Under the pieces are notes generated by a model. It was not told the origin of the DNA and ran no database searches. It worked only from the letters and a program-made list of their open reading frames with translations. From contig JBAQUT010000021.1 of the NCBI GenBank assembly GCA_049297695.1, positions 1 to 64,000 of the forward strand: DNA of 64,000 bases, given 5' to 3'. Positions 41,102-50,070 of this stretch are shown piece by piece (the stretch's first letter is position 1; each line of letters opens with the position of its first letter). Made by a program: the position numbers and the translations under genes. Origin of the DNA: JACKLD01 sp049297695 (GTDB lineage Bacteria; Pseudomonadota; Alphaproteobacteria; UBA2136; UBA6156).

Positions 41102-42188
41102 TTTGAACCGCTTACCGTTTAGCCTGCCTTATTGGGGGTTTTACAAGTTGCCCTACAAAGCGTTGCTGACCGCGGCGTTGCTTTCGGGCTGTACCGAAAT
41201 GTACGTGGGCAGCCACATGTTTAAAAAAGTGTACGGCGAGTACAGCTGCAAAGAAGATGGCGATTTAAAGGTGGGCGCCCCCTACAAGGTGGATGGCATT
41301 AACTACGCCCCCATGGTGAGCAGTTTGGGTTACAGCGAGCGTGGGGTGGCCAGCTGGTACGGAAAAGATTTTCATGGCAAGGCTAGCGCCAACGGCGAGT
41401 GCTACAACATGTATGCCTTTACCGCCGCCCACAAAACCTTGCCCCTGCCCACCGTGGTGCGCGTTACCAACCTTGAAAACAACAAAAGCGTGGTGGTGAA
41501 AGTGAACGACCGCGGGCCGTTTGTATCCGGCCGCGTGATTGACATGAGTTACGCCGCCGCCCAAAGCCTTGGCATGGTGGGCAACGGAACTGCACCTGTG
41601 CTGGTGGAAGCCATTGGCGGCCCCCACCATTATATTGGTGGCTTGAAAGGTAACACCCAATTGGCCAGCCAACTGCCCAACCTGCAACGCAGTTTGGGGC
41701 CTGTGAATCCAATACAACCAACCCCCGCAACCTTGCCAAGCTATGTGCCGCCCGCGCCTGAAAGCGAAGATTTGGCCCCGATTGTCACCACCCAGCCTAC
41801 GGTGCTGGAACAACCGTTCACCGATGTGCAAACCCCCATGCCCGCCACCGAAACGGCTAAACTGGACGCAAGTTTGCCAGACTTAGCCACCAACTTGCCA
41901 CCGCCCCCCGCCCAAACCCCGCCCGCCAACACGGCCCATTTGCTGAACACCAACATGTACGTGCAGGTAGGCGCCTTTGGGAATGTGCCCAACGCCGAGA
42001 AGGTGTTGGATAAACTCCGCGCTTTGGAACCCACGGCGGCATTGAGCAAGGTGGAAGGCGAGGGCATTGCCACGCTGACCCGCGTGCGCAGCGGCCCCTA
42101 TGCCAGCATTGCCGAGGCTGAAACTGCCTTGGCCCGCCTGAAAGCTGCTGGCTTTGAGGGCGCACGGGTTGCGGTGGAAAGTAGGTAA
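41076..42188 (+). CDS. rlpA: septal ring lytic transglycosylase RlpA
   Basis: The protein has 370 residues from the ATG at 41076; a GTG at 41091 is an alternative. A lipobox ALLSGC places the lipidated cysteine at residue 39. The double-psi beta-barrel domain (GVASWYGKDFHGKASANGE, then VKVNDRGPFVSGRVIDMS) is followed by a long Pro/Thr-rich linker and a C-terminal SPOR domain (MYVQVGAFGNVPNAEKVLDK) that binds denuded septal glycan. It acts at the division site. Downstream dacC completes the usual pair, but an epimerase gene separates them here. Confidence 0.95.
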   Translation: METSLVLISLNRLPFSLPYWGFYKLPYKALLTAALLSGCTEMYVGSHMFKKVYGEYSCKEDGDLKVGAPYKVDGINYAPMVSSLGYSERGVASWYGKDFHGKASANGECYNMYAFTAAHKTLPLPTVVRVTNLENNKSVVVKVNDRGPFVSGRVIDMSYAAAQSLGMVGNGTAPVLVEAIGGPHHYIGGLKGNTQLASQLPNLQRSLGPVNPIQPTPATLPSYVPPAPESEDLAPIVTTQPTVLEQPFTDVQTPMPATETAKLDASLPDLATNLPPPPAQTPPANTAHLLNTNMYVQVGAFGNVPNAEKVLDKLRALEPTAALSKVEGEGIATLTRVRSGPYASIAEAETALARLKAAGFEGARVAVESR

Positions 42189-42202
42189 AGATAGATTGAG
42201 CG

Positions 42203-42943
42203 ATGATGAAAATTATGGTGACGGGACATTCAGGAATTGTGGGAAAAGGCTTTTTGGAGCGTTTTTCGGATAAGTACGAGATTGTCGGCTATAGTTTAGA
42301 CTTGGGAGATGATTTATCAGATTATGATAATCTTGTCGCCAAGATGCGGGGGTGTGAGATGGTGGTGCACTTAGCCGCTATATCGAAACCTGTTGAATCC
42401 GCATCGTTTGATGATTATTTGCGTCACAACGTACAGGCTACGGCAAATGTATTGAAAGCTGCTTGCGAAGTAGGAATCAAGCGTGTTGTCTATGCAAGTT
42501 CAACCACTGTTTACGGTATTGAAAAAGGTATTCCGTTTGCCAGTCCCGTGAGAGAAGATATGCCTTTTGTATCGCAGTATTTGGGGGTAAATGACTTACG
42601 ATGTCGCCCATGCGATCTTTCGTATCACACGAGTAAAGTTATGTCAGAACAGCAAGTTGCGTGGTATGGCCTTAATAAGAAAGTTGAAACATTGGCACTT
42701 CGTTTTGGCCCCGTTGGCAAAGTCTTTTTGGGTACATCGGTAAGCATGGATAACGCATGTCATGCTATAGATATTTCTCTGTCCAGTCCGAATGAATTTT
42801 GGTATGAGCCATTTAGTATTGTGGATGATATTCCCCATATAGATATAACAAAAGCACGTACTATGCTTGGGTACACCCCAACCCAACCTAAATATCCTGC
42901 AGAAGTTATTCGTTCAACATTTGAAGAGAGAACAACAAGGTAA
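42203..42943 (+). CDS. NAD-dependent epimerase/dehydratase (SDR family)
   Basis: The protein has 246 residues. The nucleotide-binding motif is TGHSGIVGKGF at the N-terminus; the active-site serine/threonine region is YASSTTVYG and the YxxxK pair is YHTSK. Sugar-nucleotide epimerases and dehydratases have this layout, but it is shorter than most (about 310 residues), lacking part of the C-terminal substrate domain. It looks more AT-rich than its neighbours and separates rlpA from dacC, a conserved pair. Acquisition from elsewhere for surface-sugar synthesis is a reasonable inference. Two ATGs (42203, 42206) are possible. Confidence 0.88.
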   Translation: MMKIMVTGHSGIVGKGFLERFSDKYEIVGYSLDLGDDLSDYDNLVAKMRGCEMVVHLAAISKPVESASFDDYLRHNVQATANVLKAACEVGIKRVVYASSTTVYGIEKGIPFASPVREDMPFVSQYLGVNDLRCRPCDLSYHTSKVMSEQQVAWYGLNKKVETLALRFGPVGKVFLGTSVSMDNACHAIDISLSSPNEFWYEPFSIVDDIPHIDITKARTMLGYTPTQPKYPAEVIRSTFEERTTR

Positions 42944-42946
42944 ACG

Positions 42947-44056
42947 ATGATGCGCTATGTATTTGCAACCTTTTTTTTAATGACGGCTTTAACATCCCAT
43001 GCGTTGGAACTTGCGGCCAAGTCGGCGTATGTGGTGCATCCTTCCACAGGCACGGTGGTGGTGAACCAGAATGGCGATACCCAAATGGGCCCCGCCAGCC
43101 TGACCAAGCTGATGACGTTGTACCTGTTGTTTGATGCCATCAAGCAAGGCCAAGTGGCCATGACGGATGAATTGCCCGTCAGCGAAAAAGCCTGGCGCAT
43201 GGGCGGCAGCAAAATGTTTGTGGATATCGGCAAAGGTGTGCCGGTGGAAAAACTCATTCAAGGTATTGCGGTGGTAAGCGGCAACGATGCCTGCGTGGTG
43301 GTGGCGGAAAAACTGGGCGGCACGGAAGAAGGTTTTGCGGGCTTGATGAACACCACCGCCCAACGCTTGGGTATGACGAATACCAAGTTTGTGAACGCTA
43401 GCGGCTGGCCCGACCCCGCCCAGCTGACCACGGCGCATGATATGGCCAAATTGGTGGAAGCGTTGGTGCGTGATTTCCCCGAATATCAAAAGTTTTTGGT
43501 TGAGGAAGAGTTTGAGTGGAACGGCATCAAACAACAAAACCGCAACGGCCTGCTGCATGCCGGGGCGGGGATTGATATCGGCAAAACCGGCCATACGGAA
43601 GAAAGCGGCTACCATTTGGCCAGCAGTGCCGTGCAAAATGGCGAGCGCCTGATTGCCGTGGTGATGGGCACCGATGGCTTTAGTGCGCGGGAAGGCGAAA
43701 GCCTGAAAGCCTACGCCACCGCCTTTGCCCAAAACAAAACCGTGCGCGTGGCCAACCCCAATGCCCCTGTGGTGGAGAATGTTCCCCTGTGGCACGCGGT
43801 GTTTGGCGCCACCAACCTGACGGTGGCGGAACCCATAGCCCTGTTTGTGAGCGATGCCGACAAGGCTAAAATAACGGTAAAAGCCACTTACAAACAACCG
43901 TTGGTAGCGCCCGTGTTGGCTGACCAACCGGTGGGCGAGCTGACCGTGACCATGCCCGACGGCACCACCCGAACCACGGCGTTGGTGACGGGGGTTAACA
44001 TTGCCCAAGGCGGCTTCTTCAGCCGTTGGTTGCAAAGTTTGACAGGTATGTTTTAA
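42947..44056 (+). CDS. dacC: D-alanyl-D-alanine carboxypeptidase
   Basis: A penicillin-binding protein of the DacA/C type, 369 residues, that trims the terminal D-Ala of peptidoglycan stem peptides. A signal peptide (MMRYVFATFFLMTALTSHA) is followed by SxxK at Ser51-Lys54 (PASLTKLM), SxN in VVSGNDA near 111-116 and KTG in DIGKTGHTEES. The C-terminal beta domain of PBP5_C type ends in an amphipathic helix (GGFFSRWLQSLTGMF) that would attach to the inner membrane. It lies three bases after the epimerase stop. Confidence 0.95.
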   Translation: MMRYVFATFFLMTALTSHALELAAKSAYVVHPSTGTVVVNQNGDTQMGPASLTKLMTLYLLFDAIKQGQVAMTDELPVSEKAWRMGGSKMFVDIGKGVPVEKLIQGIAVVSGNDACVVVAEKLGGTEEGFAGLMNTTAQRLGMTNTKFVNASGWPDPAQLTTAHDMAKLVEALVRDFPEYQKFLVEEEFEWNGIKQQNRNGLLHAGAGIDIGKTGHTEESGYHLASSAVQNGERLIAVVMGTDGFSAREGESLKAYATAFAQNKTVRVANPNAPVVENVPLWHAVFGATNLTVAEPIALFVSDADKAKITVKATYKQPLVAPVLADQPVGELTVTMPDGTTRTTALVTGVNIAQGGFFSRWLQSLTGMF

Positions 44057-44465
44057 TTTCTTCTGGGGTTTTATAAACCATAAACTCGATATGGAAGGCC
44101 CTTTGATAGTCTGGCATATCGATAGTGGTTACCTTAAGGGGTACACCTTGGATTTTGGCCCGTTTATAAAGCTCAATAAAATGTTCAGATGTTGCAAACT
44201 CATTGTTTACAAGCGCGAATGGGTTAGGCATCTGCTTGCTTTCAGATAAATCAATGCGTCGTTGGGCGCACTCCTCCAGATATTTTTAGTTCAATGTACG
44301 GGCTGCAACAGCGGCATCCATGGCGGCATAAACACCTTCCCATGTTTGATGAAGGGCGTGGGAATGAAGTTTTTGATAAACTTCGCGTTCGGGATCAGCC
44401 GCGCGGTGAGCTTCCTGAAATTTAAAAATACCCCGCATAGCGTCGGCGTCTTCACGGTTCATCAT
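44019..44465 (-). pseudogene. gene split by an in-frame TAA, unknown family
   Basis: From the ATG at 44465 (AAGGAG nine bases upstream) 59 residues are encoded, MMNREDADAMRGIFKFQEAH and on, ending ARTLN at the TAA at 44286-44288. The same frame continues with KYLEECAQRRIDLSESKQ and then MPNPFALVNNEF to a stop at 44019, 88 more residues. The continuation reads like normal protein, so a single gene of about 147 codons with a nonsense change is likely; two separate small genes (the second from the ATG at 44231) are the alternative. The end overlaps dacC by 38 bases. An operator-like inverted repeat lies upstream. Confidence 0.55.
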
Positions 44466-44480
44466 GCTGCTTTACTCCTT

Positions 44481-44504
44481 TTGTAAATTGTATATAGTTT
44501 ACAA
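44481..44504. promoter_or_regulatory. operator-like inverted repeat between divergent genes
   Basis: TTGTAAA and TTTACAA, perfect 7-bp arms around ten bases (TTGTATATAG), lie between the interrupted gene and the plus-strand gene at 44549. The AT-rich centre could overlap promoters in both directions. Confidence 0.5.
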
Positions 44505-44548
44505 GGGTTGATAAATCAAGATGTTTATAGAAACGGGGAGAATGACCG

Positions 44549-45058
44549 ATGGTTGTGACAGAGCCTTTGAAACACATGATGAATTTATACCTTGAAGCCC
44601 AATACTTTGCCACCAACACCGGCGCCTATGCCCGTTTTTTAGAAGAATTCGGCCAATGGCACGATACCGTACCCATCTCGTTCCAATTTCAAGGTAAACC
44701 TCGTCAATGCTTTGATAACGCATGGGAGGGAATCGAGCACTACAACCTTGGCTATGCCCAAGGGTACATTGTGGTGGCGGGTATCCCGTTAGACCATAGC
44801 TGGAACATCCAACCCAACGGCCAACCGTGCGATGCCACTCCCCTGGCCGAGCCGCCCCAAGCCTATTTTGGGGTCGAGTTCAGTTACGAGGGCATCCGGA
44901 ACCTGTTTGCCTTGGCCGTGAAGGCTCAGGTTGTTACGTACGGCCGCGATAGGCTGGGTGATATCCTCCCCCTGCTGCTCAAAGCCGGCTACACCGCCGA
45001 AGTACAAGCCGCCTTGCTGAAAACCCCTGAAAATGATAAAGGTACGGGGAGAGAGTAA
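44549..45058 (+). CDS. hypothetical protein between dacC and tmk
   Basis: The product has 169 residues; GGGGAG lies ten bases before the ATG. It has no signal peptide or membrane helix and contains many aromatic residues (GIEHYNLGYAQGYIVVAGIP, HSWNIQPNGQP). The C-terminal 50 residues are helical. The sequence has the character of a folded cytoplasmic protein, but I recognise no motif. It ends 15 bases before tmk and so may be cotranscribed with it. An operator-like repeat lies upstream. Confidence 0.65.
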   Translation: MVVTEPLKHMMNLYLEAQYFATNTGAYARFLEEFGQWHDTVPISFQFQGKPRQCFDNAWEGIEHYNLGYAQGYIVVAGIPLDHSWNIQPNGQPCDATPLAEPPQAYFGVEFSYEGIRNLFALAVKAQVVTYGRDRLGDILPLLLKAGYTAEVQAALLKTPENDKGTGRE

Positions 45059-45073
45059 CGGGGAGAGTGGGGT

Positions 45074-45727
45074 ATGCAAGGGTATTACATCGCGCTGGAA
45101 GGCCCTGACGGGGCAGGTAAAACAACCCAAATGAAGATGTTGGTGGAGGCATTGAAGCTGGCACATGTGCCGTTTATCAACATTCGTGAGCCGGGGGCGA
45201 CGGATGTGGGGAAAAAAATTAGGGAAATTTTGTTAACAGGCGATGCCAACAAGTTGGATGCCACCACGGAAGCCTTGTTGTTCAGCGCCGACCGCCGACA
45301 TACCATTCTTACCCTTGTGCGGCCAGCTTTGGCAGCGGGGAAATGGGTTCTTTCGGATAGAACTTTTCTCACCACCTTAGTATTTCAAGGTTATGGCGGT
45401 GGTTTAAGTTTGGAAATGCTCAAGCAACTTACGGCCATTGCGGTTGAAGATACTCGCCCCCATTTGCAAATCGTTCTGGATTTGCCCGTGAACGAAAGTT
45501 TGAACCGTAAGGCGCCCCAATTCCAAGCGGGGTTGGATGAAAACCGTATGGAAAGCAAAGGGGATGCGTACCACCAACGCAACCGTGATGGGTATCATGC
45601 CGAAGTGGCCAAACACCCTGACCATTATGCGTTGGTGGATGCCCGTGGCACCCACCATGAAGTTCACGCACGGATTGTGGAGGCCTTGAACACGAAGCTG
45701 GGCTTGACATTAAAACCTTCAATATAG
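45074..45727 (+). CDS. tmk: thymidylate kinase
   Basis: The enzyme phosphorylates dTMP to dTDP. It has 217 residues. The P-loop is EGPDGAGKTTQ near residues 9-19; NIREPGATDVGKKIREILL holds the substrate-side helix; the DRY-like motif is SDRTFLTTLVFQG; the LID region reads ENRMESKGDAYHQRNRDGYH. The DRT in place of DRY is a variation. It belongs to the dacC-tmk-holB cluster typical of alphaproteobacteria, with extra genes between members. Confidence 0.93.
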   Translation: MQGYYIALEGPDGAGKTTQMKMLVEALKLAHVPFINIREPGATDVGKKIREILLTGDANKLDATTEALLFSADRRHTILTLVRPALAAGKWVLSDRTFLTTLVFQGYGGGLSLEMLKQLTAIAVEDTRPHLQIVLDLPVNESLNRKAPQFQAGLDENRMESKGDAYHQRNRDGYHAEVAKHPDHYALVDARGTHHEVHARIVEALNTKLGLTLKPSI

Positions 45728-45738
45728 GAGATAGAACA

Positions 45739-46098
45739 ATGATACAGGTCTCTCATTTCGTAAAATCAATCACTCTTTTTACGTTTCTAGCAACATCTCC
45801 CCTTGCCGAAGCCAAAATACCCTCCAAGCCCGACATGCCCGACGTACGCGTGTTGCCGAAGTCTCGTTTCTACGCCGTGAAAGACATGCCGTTCCGCACG
45901 GCCTGCAAAAGGCTCCCTTTGAAACTGATGTTAGATACGGGTTTTGCCCGCAGCCCTTACGCCTCACCGTTTCATGCATGGTGTAAAAACACGTTTGGCT
46001 ACATGCTGCCCGATACGTATGATGACGAAGTCCAGCAGTTGATAAACCTTCCGCCTTTGGTGCCTACAGGCATTGAAGGTAAAACCCCAACCCTGTAA
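45739..46098 (+). CDS. small secreted protein, unknown
   Basis: The product has 119 residues with a signal peptide ending near LAEA (residue 25). Two cysteines (TACKRL, AWCKNTF) could form a disulphide in the periplasm. AGGAG precedes the ATG by eight bases. It lies 11 bases after tmk and nine before holB, so it is transcribed within this cluster although its role is unrelated to either as far as can be seen. I recognise no family. Confidence 0.65.
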   Translation: MIQVSHFVKSITLFTFLATSPLAEAKIPSKPDMPDVRVLPKSRFYAVKDMPFRTACKRLPLKLMLDTGFARSPYASPFHAWCKNTFGYMLPDTYDDEVQQLINLPPLVPTGIEGKTPTL

Positions 46099-46107
46099 GC
46101 TGGTTCC

Positions 46108-46965
46108 ATGACATCCCTCATCGGCCACACTGCGTTGCAAGCCCAGCTGGCCGAGATGCTGGAGGCGGGCGTGTTGCCCCATGCCCTGTTGCTGCACGGG
46201 CCGCAAGGGGTGGGAAAACGGTTGCTGGCCACCAAGCTGGCGTATCGGCTTATGACGGGTGGGACAGGGCTGGAACCCGACACCACCGCCCCCGTGTACC
46301 ACCAGATTGTGGCGGGGAGCTGTGGGGATTTCCATGTTTTGGAGCCTGAAAAAGGCAGCGACGGGAAGCTGAAAAAAAGCATCGGCATCAAACAGGTGCG
46401 GGCCTTGTTGGCAGATTTGCAGCGCAGCACCGATAACCAGCGCGTGGTGATTGTGGACGCGCTGGAACAGATGACCGACGAAGCCGCCAACGCGCTGCTG
46501 AAAACCTTGGAAGAACCCCGCCCCAACCTGACGTTTGTGTTGGTGTGTCACCAGTTGGGGGATACGTTGCCGACCATCCGGTCACGGTGTCGGCTGGTGC
46601 CTGTGCACCCCCTGACAGAGGCGGAAACCTTGAAGGTTTTGGTGGCCCAAGGGGGAGACGAAGCGTGGGTGCCGTTGGCCCACGGAAGTCCTGGAAGCGT
46701 GTTGGGGAATGACGCCAAACTGTTGCGCGAAACCATGGCCGTGTTGCGCCCCGTGGTGGAGGGGGGAACCCCTGCCAAAGCCCCCAGCGCGGCCCAAGCC
46801 CCGTGGGTGCCCGAAGCCTTGCTGATGTTGCTGGCCCAGCAACCGCCCACCGTGGCGTGGGCCAAGGCTTATGCCGATATTCAAACCCTGAAGCGGCGCA
46901 CGGCGCTGAACATTCCGCACACCATGCTGGCGGATGCGGCGCTTGCTATTCTTCGGCAGGTATGA
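46108..46965 (+). CDS. holB: DNA polymerase III delta' subunit
   Basis: A clamp-loader subunit, 285 residues. The degenerate P-loop is LLLHGPQGVGKRLLATKLA near 27-45, and SRC-type motif reads LPTIRSRCRLVP near 155. LLKTLEEPRPNLTFVLVCHQ is a strong family mark. The zinc-finger cysteines of some delta' proteins are not clear here. It works with the other clamp-loader subunits to place the sliding clamp on DNA. tatD follows after one small gene, as in many proteobacteria. Confidence 0.93.
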   Translation: MTSLIGHTALQAQLAEMLEAGVLPHALLLHGPQGVGKRLLATKLAYRLMTGGTGLEPDTTAPVYHQIVAGSCGDFHVLEPEKGSDGKLKKSIGIKQVRALLADLQRSTDNQRVVIVDALEQMTDEAANALLKTLEEPRPNLTFVLVCHQLGDTLPTIRSRCRLVPVHPLTEAETLKVLVAQGGDEAWVPLAHGSPGSVLGNDAKLLRETMAVLRPVVEGGTPAKAPSAAQAPWVPEALLMLLAQQPPTVAWAKAYADIQTLKRRTALNIPHTMLADAALAILRQV

Positions 46966-46998
46966 TATTGGGTATACATGCAAGGAAAGTATCAACCT

Positions 46999-47205
46999 AT
47001 GATGAACGAACGTCAGGTGGAGTTGGACATAGCAGACGATGTGCGGGCTGAGCCTATGGCCAGCCTCTCTCTGGAGACACGAGGCCAACGGGTTATGGCG
47101 GCCGCTGTGTGCGGCACGTTTTTGGGAATTGCGTGGGTTATGGATAAAATGGAAGCTGCGAGGTCTAAATTGAAAAGTCCTCACGATGTCCGGAAATATC
47201 GTTAG
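46999..47205 (+). CDS. small single-pass membrane protein, unknown
   Basis: The product has 68 residues from the ATG at 46999, with AAGGAAAG nine bases upstream; an earlier in-frame ATG at 46978 has no such site. A hydrophobic segment (VMAAAVCGTFLGIAWVM) lies in the middle, followed by a basic tail. It fills the space between holB and tatD. The size and lack of known motif leave its reality somewhat open. Confidence 0.5.
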   Translation: MMNERQVELDIADDVRAEPMASLSLETRGQRVMAAAVCGTFLGIAWVMDKMEAARSKLKSPHDVRKYR

Positions 47206-47220
47206 TAGGAATGTTGTCAG

Positions 47221-48000
47221 GTGGTTTTGATTGATTCCCACACCCACCTGTTTCATGCCAAGTTTGGAGATGACCCTGCCCGTACCCCAGGCCAGTTGGT
47301 GGATGATGCCGTGGCCGCTGGTGTGGGAGAAGTTATCAACATTGCCTGCCGCCGCGAGGAATGGCCCAGCGCGTTGGCTTTGGCGGAAACAGACCCCCGT
47401 GTGTGGGTGGGGGCAGGGGTGCACCCTCATGATGCCGCCGAAAACCCCACCGAGGCCGAATTGCTGGCCTTAGCCGCCCACCCCCGCGTGGTGGCGTTGG
47501 GCGAAACGGGGTTGGATTACCATTACGATACCGCCCCGCGCGCCGTGCAGCGCACGGTGTTTGAGCGGCACATGGCGGCGGCCCAGCAAGCGGGTTTGCC
47601 CGTGATTATCCATACCCGCGAGGCCGAGGCGGATACGTTGGACGTGTTGAAACTCTTCCCCACCATACCCTTTGTGCTGCATTGCTTTACCAGCAGTGCT
47701 GCCATGGCGGAAGCGGCGGTGGAGATGGGCGGGTACATCAGTTTTTCAGGCGTTCTCACCTTTAAAAAAAGCGAGGAACTCCGCCTGATTGCCAGCCGCC
47801 TGCCACGGGAGAGGGTGTTGGTGGAAACCGATGCCCCTTACTTGGCGCCAGAGCCTAACCGTGGCCGCAGGTGCAGCCCCGCCATGGTGGCCCACACGGC
47901 AGCCTGTTTGGCCAAGGTGTGGGGCATAAGCGACACCGAAACGGCTCAAATCACCGCCGCCAACACGCGCCGCTTGTTTGGGCGGATGAACACGGCATAA
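47221..48000 (+). CDS. tatD: TatD-family metal-dependent hydrolase
   Basis: The protein has 259 residues from a GTG start (AGGAA ten bases upstream). TatD-family marks are LIDSHTHLF (metal ligands His7 and His9), VGAGVHPHDA, LGETGLDYHY, VIIHTREAEAD, HCFTSS and LVETDAPYLAPEPNRG. Members are metal-dependent DNases with roles in DNA repair and quality control. All ligands are intact. A second, degenerate TatD-like gene follows after eight bases. Confidence 0.94.
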   Translation: MVLIDSHTHLFHAKFGDDPARTPGQLVDDAVAAGVGEVINIACRREEWPSALALAETDPRVWVGAGVHPHDAAENPTEAELLALAAHPRVVALGETGLDYHYDTAPRAVQRTVFERHMAAAQQAGLPVIIHTREAEADTLDVLKLFPTIPFVLHCFTSSAAMAEAAVEMGGYISFSGVLTFKKSEELRLIASRLPRERVLVETDAPYLAPEPNRGRRCSPAMVAHTAACLAKVWGISDTETAQITAANTRRLFGRMNTA

Positions 48001-48008
48001 TACGCACC

Positions 48009-49073
48009 ATGTCGGCAAAGCCCCCTCTCAACCCACTCTCTATGATTGGCCAGATAGCCAGCGCCGTGGGTGGCACGGTGGGCGATATTGTGCGCGAAGT
48101 GCGGCAGGATTTGCAGGAGATGACGCCGCCGGAATCTTCCAAAGCCCCCAAACCCAGCATTACCCCCCAGCATGTGGGCGGCAGCGGCGGTATGGCCCAT
48201 GTGGAGGTAGAGGCTGTGGCCGTGCCCGCCCAACCTGCCGAAGCCGTGGCGGGCACCAAGCAAGTCAACCCGTGGGATGATGCCTCCAAACCCGGTTTGA
48301 TGACCGTGGACGCCTGTTTTATGGCGGCAGGCGAGGGGGATGTAACCCGCTATGCCGCCGCGTTGGGGAAAGAGCTGGACAAGCCGTTCACCTTGCCGCT
48401 TGTGGCCGTGGATGCTGGGAAATCCGAAGCCGTGGAAGCCTTAAAAACCGCCATGGCGGCCGACCCCCGCCTGTTCGGTGCCGTAGGCTTTGGCCCCCGC
48501 CATGTGCAAGACGATTTGGACGCGCTGGACGATACCCTGACCACGCTGTTGAACGACAATCCCAAGTTGTTGGCCGTAGGGCCTGTGGGGCTGGATGAGC
48601 CCTACGCCCCGTACACCATCCCCCAGCAAGTGGAGCAATTGGTGCGGCAGTTGGAATTGGCCCATGATTTTGGTTTGCCTGTGATACTGGCCCATGCCCG
48701 TAGCCTTCCCCACATGAAAGCCGTGCTGGAAGGGTTGGAAAACCTGCCCAAATTGATTTGGGCTAACCCTTTGGAAACGGAAGAAGATATTGCGTTGGTG
48801 CGCAAACTGGATGCCTACGTGCTGGTACGCCCCGAGATAACGTATGAAGAACACCGTGTGGCGCGGGAGAATTTGCGGCGGATTCTCCCCGAACGTTGGC
48901 TGCTGGGCAGCGGCAGCAGTTTGGTAGCCCCCCACGCCCGCAGCGGCCACCCGAATGGGCCCGAAGGCCTTGCCCACACCCTGAAAACCTTTGCCGCGTT
49001 GCTGGACAAACCCGTGGCCGAGGTGCGCACCATGCTGAACGCCAATGCGCGGGCGGTGTTTGTGGGTGTGTAA
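48009..49073 (+). CDS. degenerate TatD-like protein with N-terminal extension
   Basis: The product has 354 residues. The first 95 residues are an added, partly disordered segment (MSAKPPLNPLSMIGQIASAV and a Pro/Ala-rich part). From about residue 98 the sequence follows the TatD order but lacks the ligands: MTVDACFM replaces IDSHTH, AVGPVGLDEPYAPY replaces LGETGLDYHY, ILAHARSLPHM replaces IIHTREA, LIWANP replaces LHCF, and LLGSGSSLVAP replaces LVETDAPYLAP. It is probably catalytically inactive, a structural or regulatory paralogue derived from the adjacent tatD. Confidence 0.8.
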   Translation: MSAKPPLNPLSMIGQIASAVGGTVGDIVREVRQDLQEMTPPESSKAPKPSITPQHVGGSGGMAHVEVEAVAVPAQPAEAVAGTKQVNPWDDASKPGLMTVDACFMAAGEGDVTRYAAALGKELDKPFTLPLVAVDAGKSEAVEALKTAMAADPRLFGAVGFGPRHVQDDLDALDDTLTTLLNDNPKLLAVGPVGLDEPYAPYTIPQQVEQLVRQLELAHDFGLPVILAHARSLPHMKAVLEGLENLPKLIWANPLETEEDIALVRKLDAYVLVRPEITYEEHRVARENLRRILPERWLLGSGSSLVAPHARSGHPNGPEGLAHTLKTFAALLDKPVAEVRTMLNANARAVFVGV

Positions 49074-49137
49074 CAGCTTCTTTCAAAAAGTCAGGAAACC
49101 CCTTCCCATGTTACCCCTATCTGCCATAAACTAACGT

Positions 49138-49689
49138 ATGGCCCACACCTTACCACCGCTGGAGCAATTGCTGGAACTGGAACCCGCCCAGTTTGCGGTG
49201 GCCGTGGCTGGGCAACCCGAGGAAGTTAAATCCACCCTGCGGAACGAGCTGGAAAAGCGCTTGGCCGCGGTAGATGCCGCCGCCTGGGGCACCAGCCGCA
49301 ACATGCGCGGCCACAAAAACCGTTTTGATACCGCCAAGTTTGATTACACCCGCTTGGAACAAACCCAGCAATGGCTGGCCAGCCAGTTCCATGAGGCCTT
49401 TGCCACGATTTACGAAGATGCCGCCGCCGCCAGCGCCAAATGCTGGGCCTACGAGCAACAGCACGGCGCCGCCCAAACGGGCCGTATGCTAAAAGACAAC
49501 CCCGCCCTGTTTGGGGCCTTGCGCGGTTGGAGTTTGGCCGCCTACCAATCCCCCGCCCGCGTGGCAGCCGTGCACCACGCCGCACGGTTTGATTTCGCCG
49601 CCTACCGTTTGGTGTTCAATTTGGCGTCCGAAACTGGTAAATCTCTCCTGAACGCCCTCAAGGAGACGGCCCGTGTCGCAAATGCTTGA
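49138..49689 (+). CDS. unknown protein with BID-like C-terminus
   Basis: The product has 183 residues. The segment MLKDNPALFGALRGWSLAAY followed by SPARVAAVHHAARF (residues about 118-155) resembles the BID pattern (NPxxxGxLxG, then a basic helix), which acts as a secretion signal recognised by type IV coupling proteins in Bartonella effectors and some relaxases. The likeness is by eye and weak. A short gene overlaps its end, and a VirD4/TraG coupling protein follows, which supports the idea. No relaxase motif is seen in the N-terminus. Confidence 0.55.
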   Translation: MAHTLPPLEQLLELEPAQFAVAVAGQPEEVKSTLRNELEKRLAAVDAAAWGTSRNMRGHKNRFDTAKFDYTRLEQTQQWLASQFHEAFATIYEDAAAASAKCWAYEQQHGAAQTGRMLKDNPALFGALRGWSLAAYQSPARVAAVHHAARFDFAAYRLVFNLASETGKSLLNALKETARVANA

Positions 49690-49978
49690 CCAACTGTTGA
49701 AAGACTCCGGCGTGGGGTCTCTCGACGAGTTGAAAGACAGGCTGAAAAGCGGAACCTCTCAAAGCACGGCCTTGCTGCAAGCGATTGAACAAATAGTAGA
49801 TGCCGATGCCGATACGGGCGAACTGTTCAACACGTTACCCTTGATGGCGAGCGATATCAGTGAGGAGCGTAAGCAAAAAGAAACCCAGAAAAAGCTCATT
49901 GAAATGAGCCGTGTTCCTGGCTTGTCGGCTGAAAAAGAAACCGAGAAAAATTGGCCTACACCAGATTTTAAACGGTAA
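49673..49978 (+). CDS. small helical protein, unknown
   Basis: The product has 101 residues from a GTG start with AAGGAG seven bases upstream, inside the end of the previous gene (17-base overlap). It is acidic and helical in the first 60 residues and highly charged after that (SEERKQKETQKKLIEMSR). It lies between the BID-like gene and the coupling-protein gene and is likely cotranscribed. Function unknown. Confidence 0.65.
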   Translation: MSQMLDQLLKDSGVGSLDELKDRLKSGTSQSTALLQAIEQIVDADADTGELFNTLPLMASDISEERKQKETQKKLIEMSRVPGLSAEKETEKNWPTPDFKR

Positions 49979-50070
49979 TCATTACGGTAGGCTGGCGCCT
50001 CCGCCACAATCCTAACCGTCACTTTCAAGGTACGTGTTCAAGTAAGCCTTGGGTGTGGTAGGATGCGGAC

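Noticed and set aside
42989..44035. 348-codon minus-strand ORF opposite dacC
   Set aside because: Antisense shadow of a gene with intact SxxK, SxN and KTG motifs.
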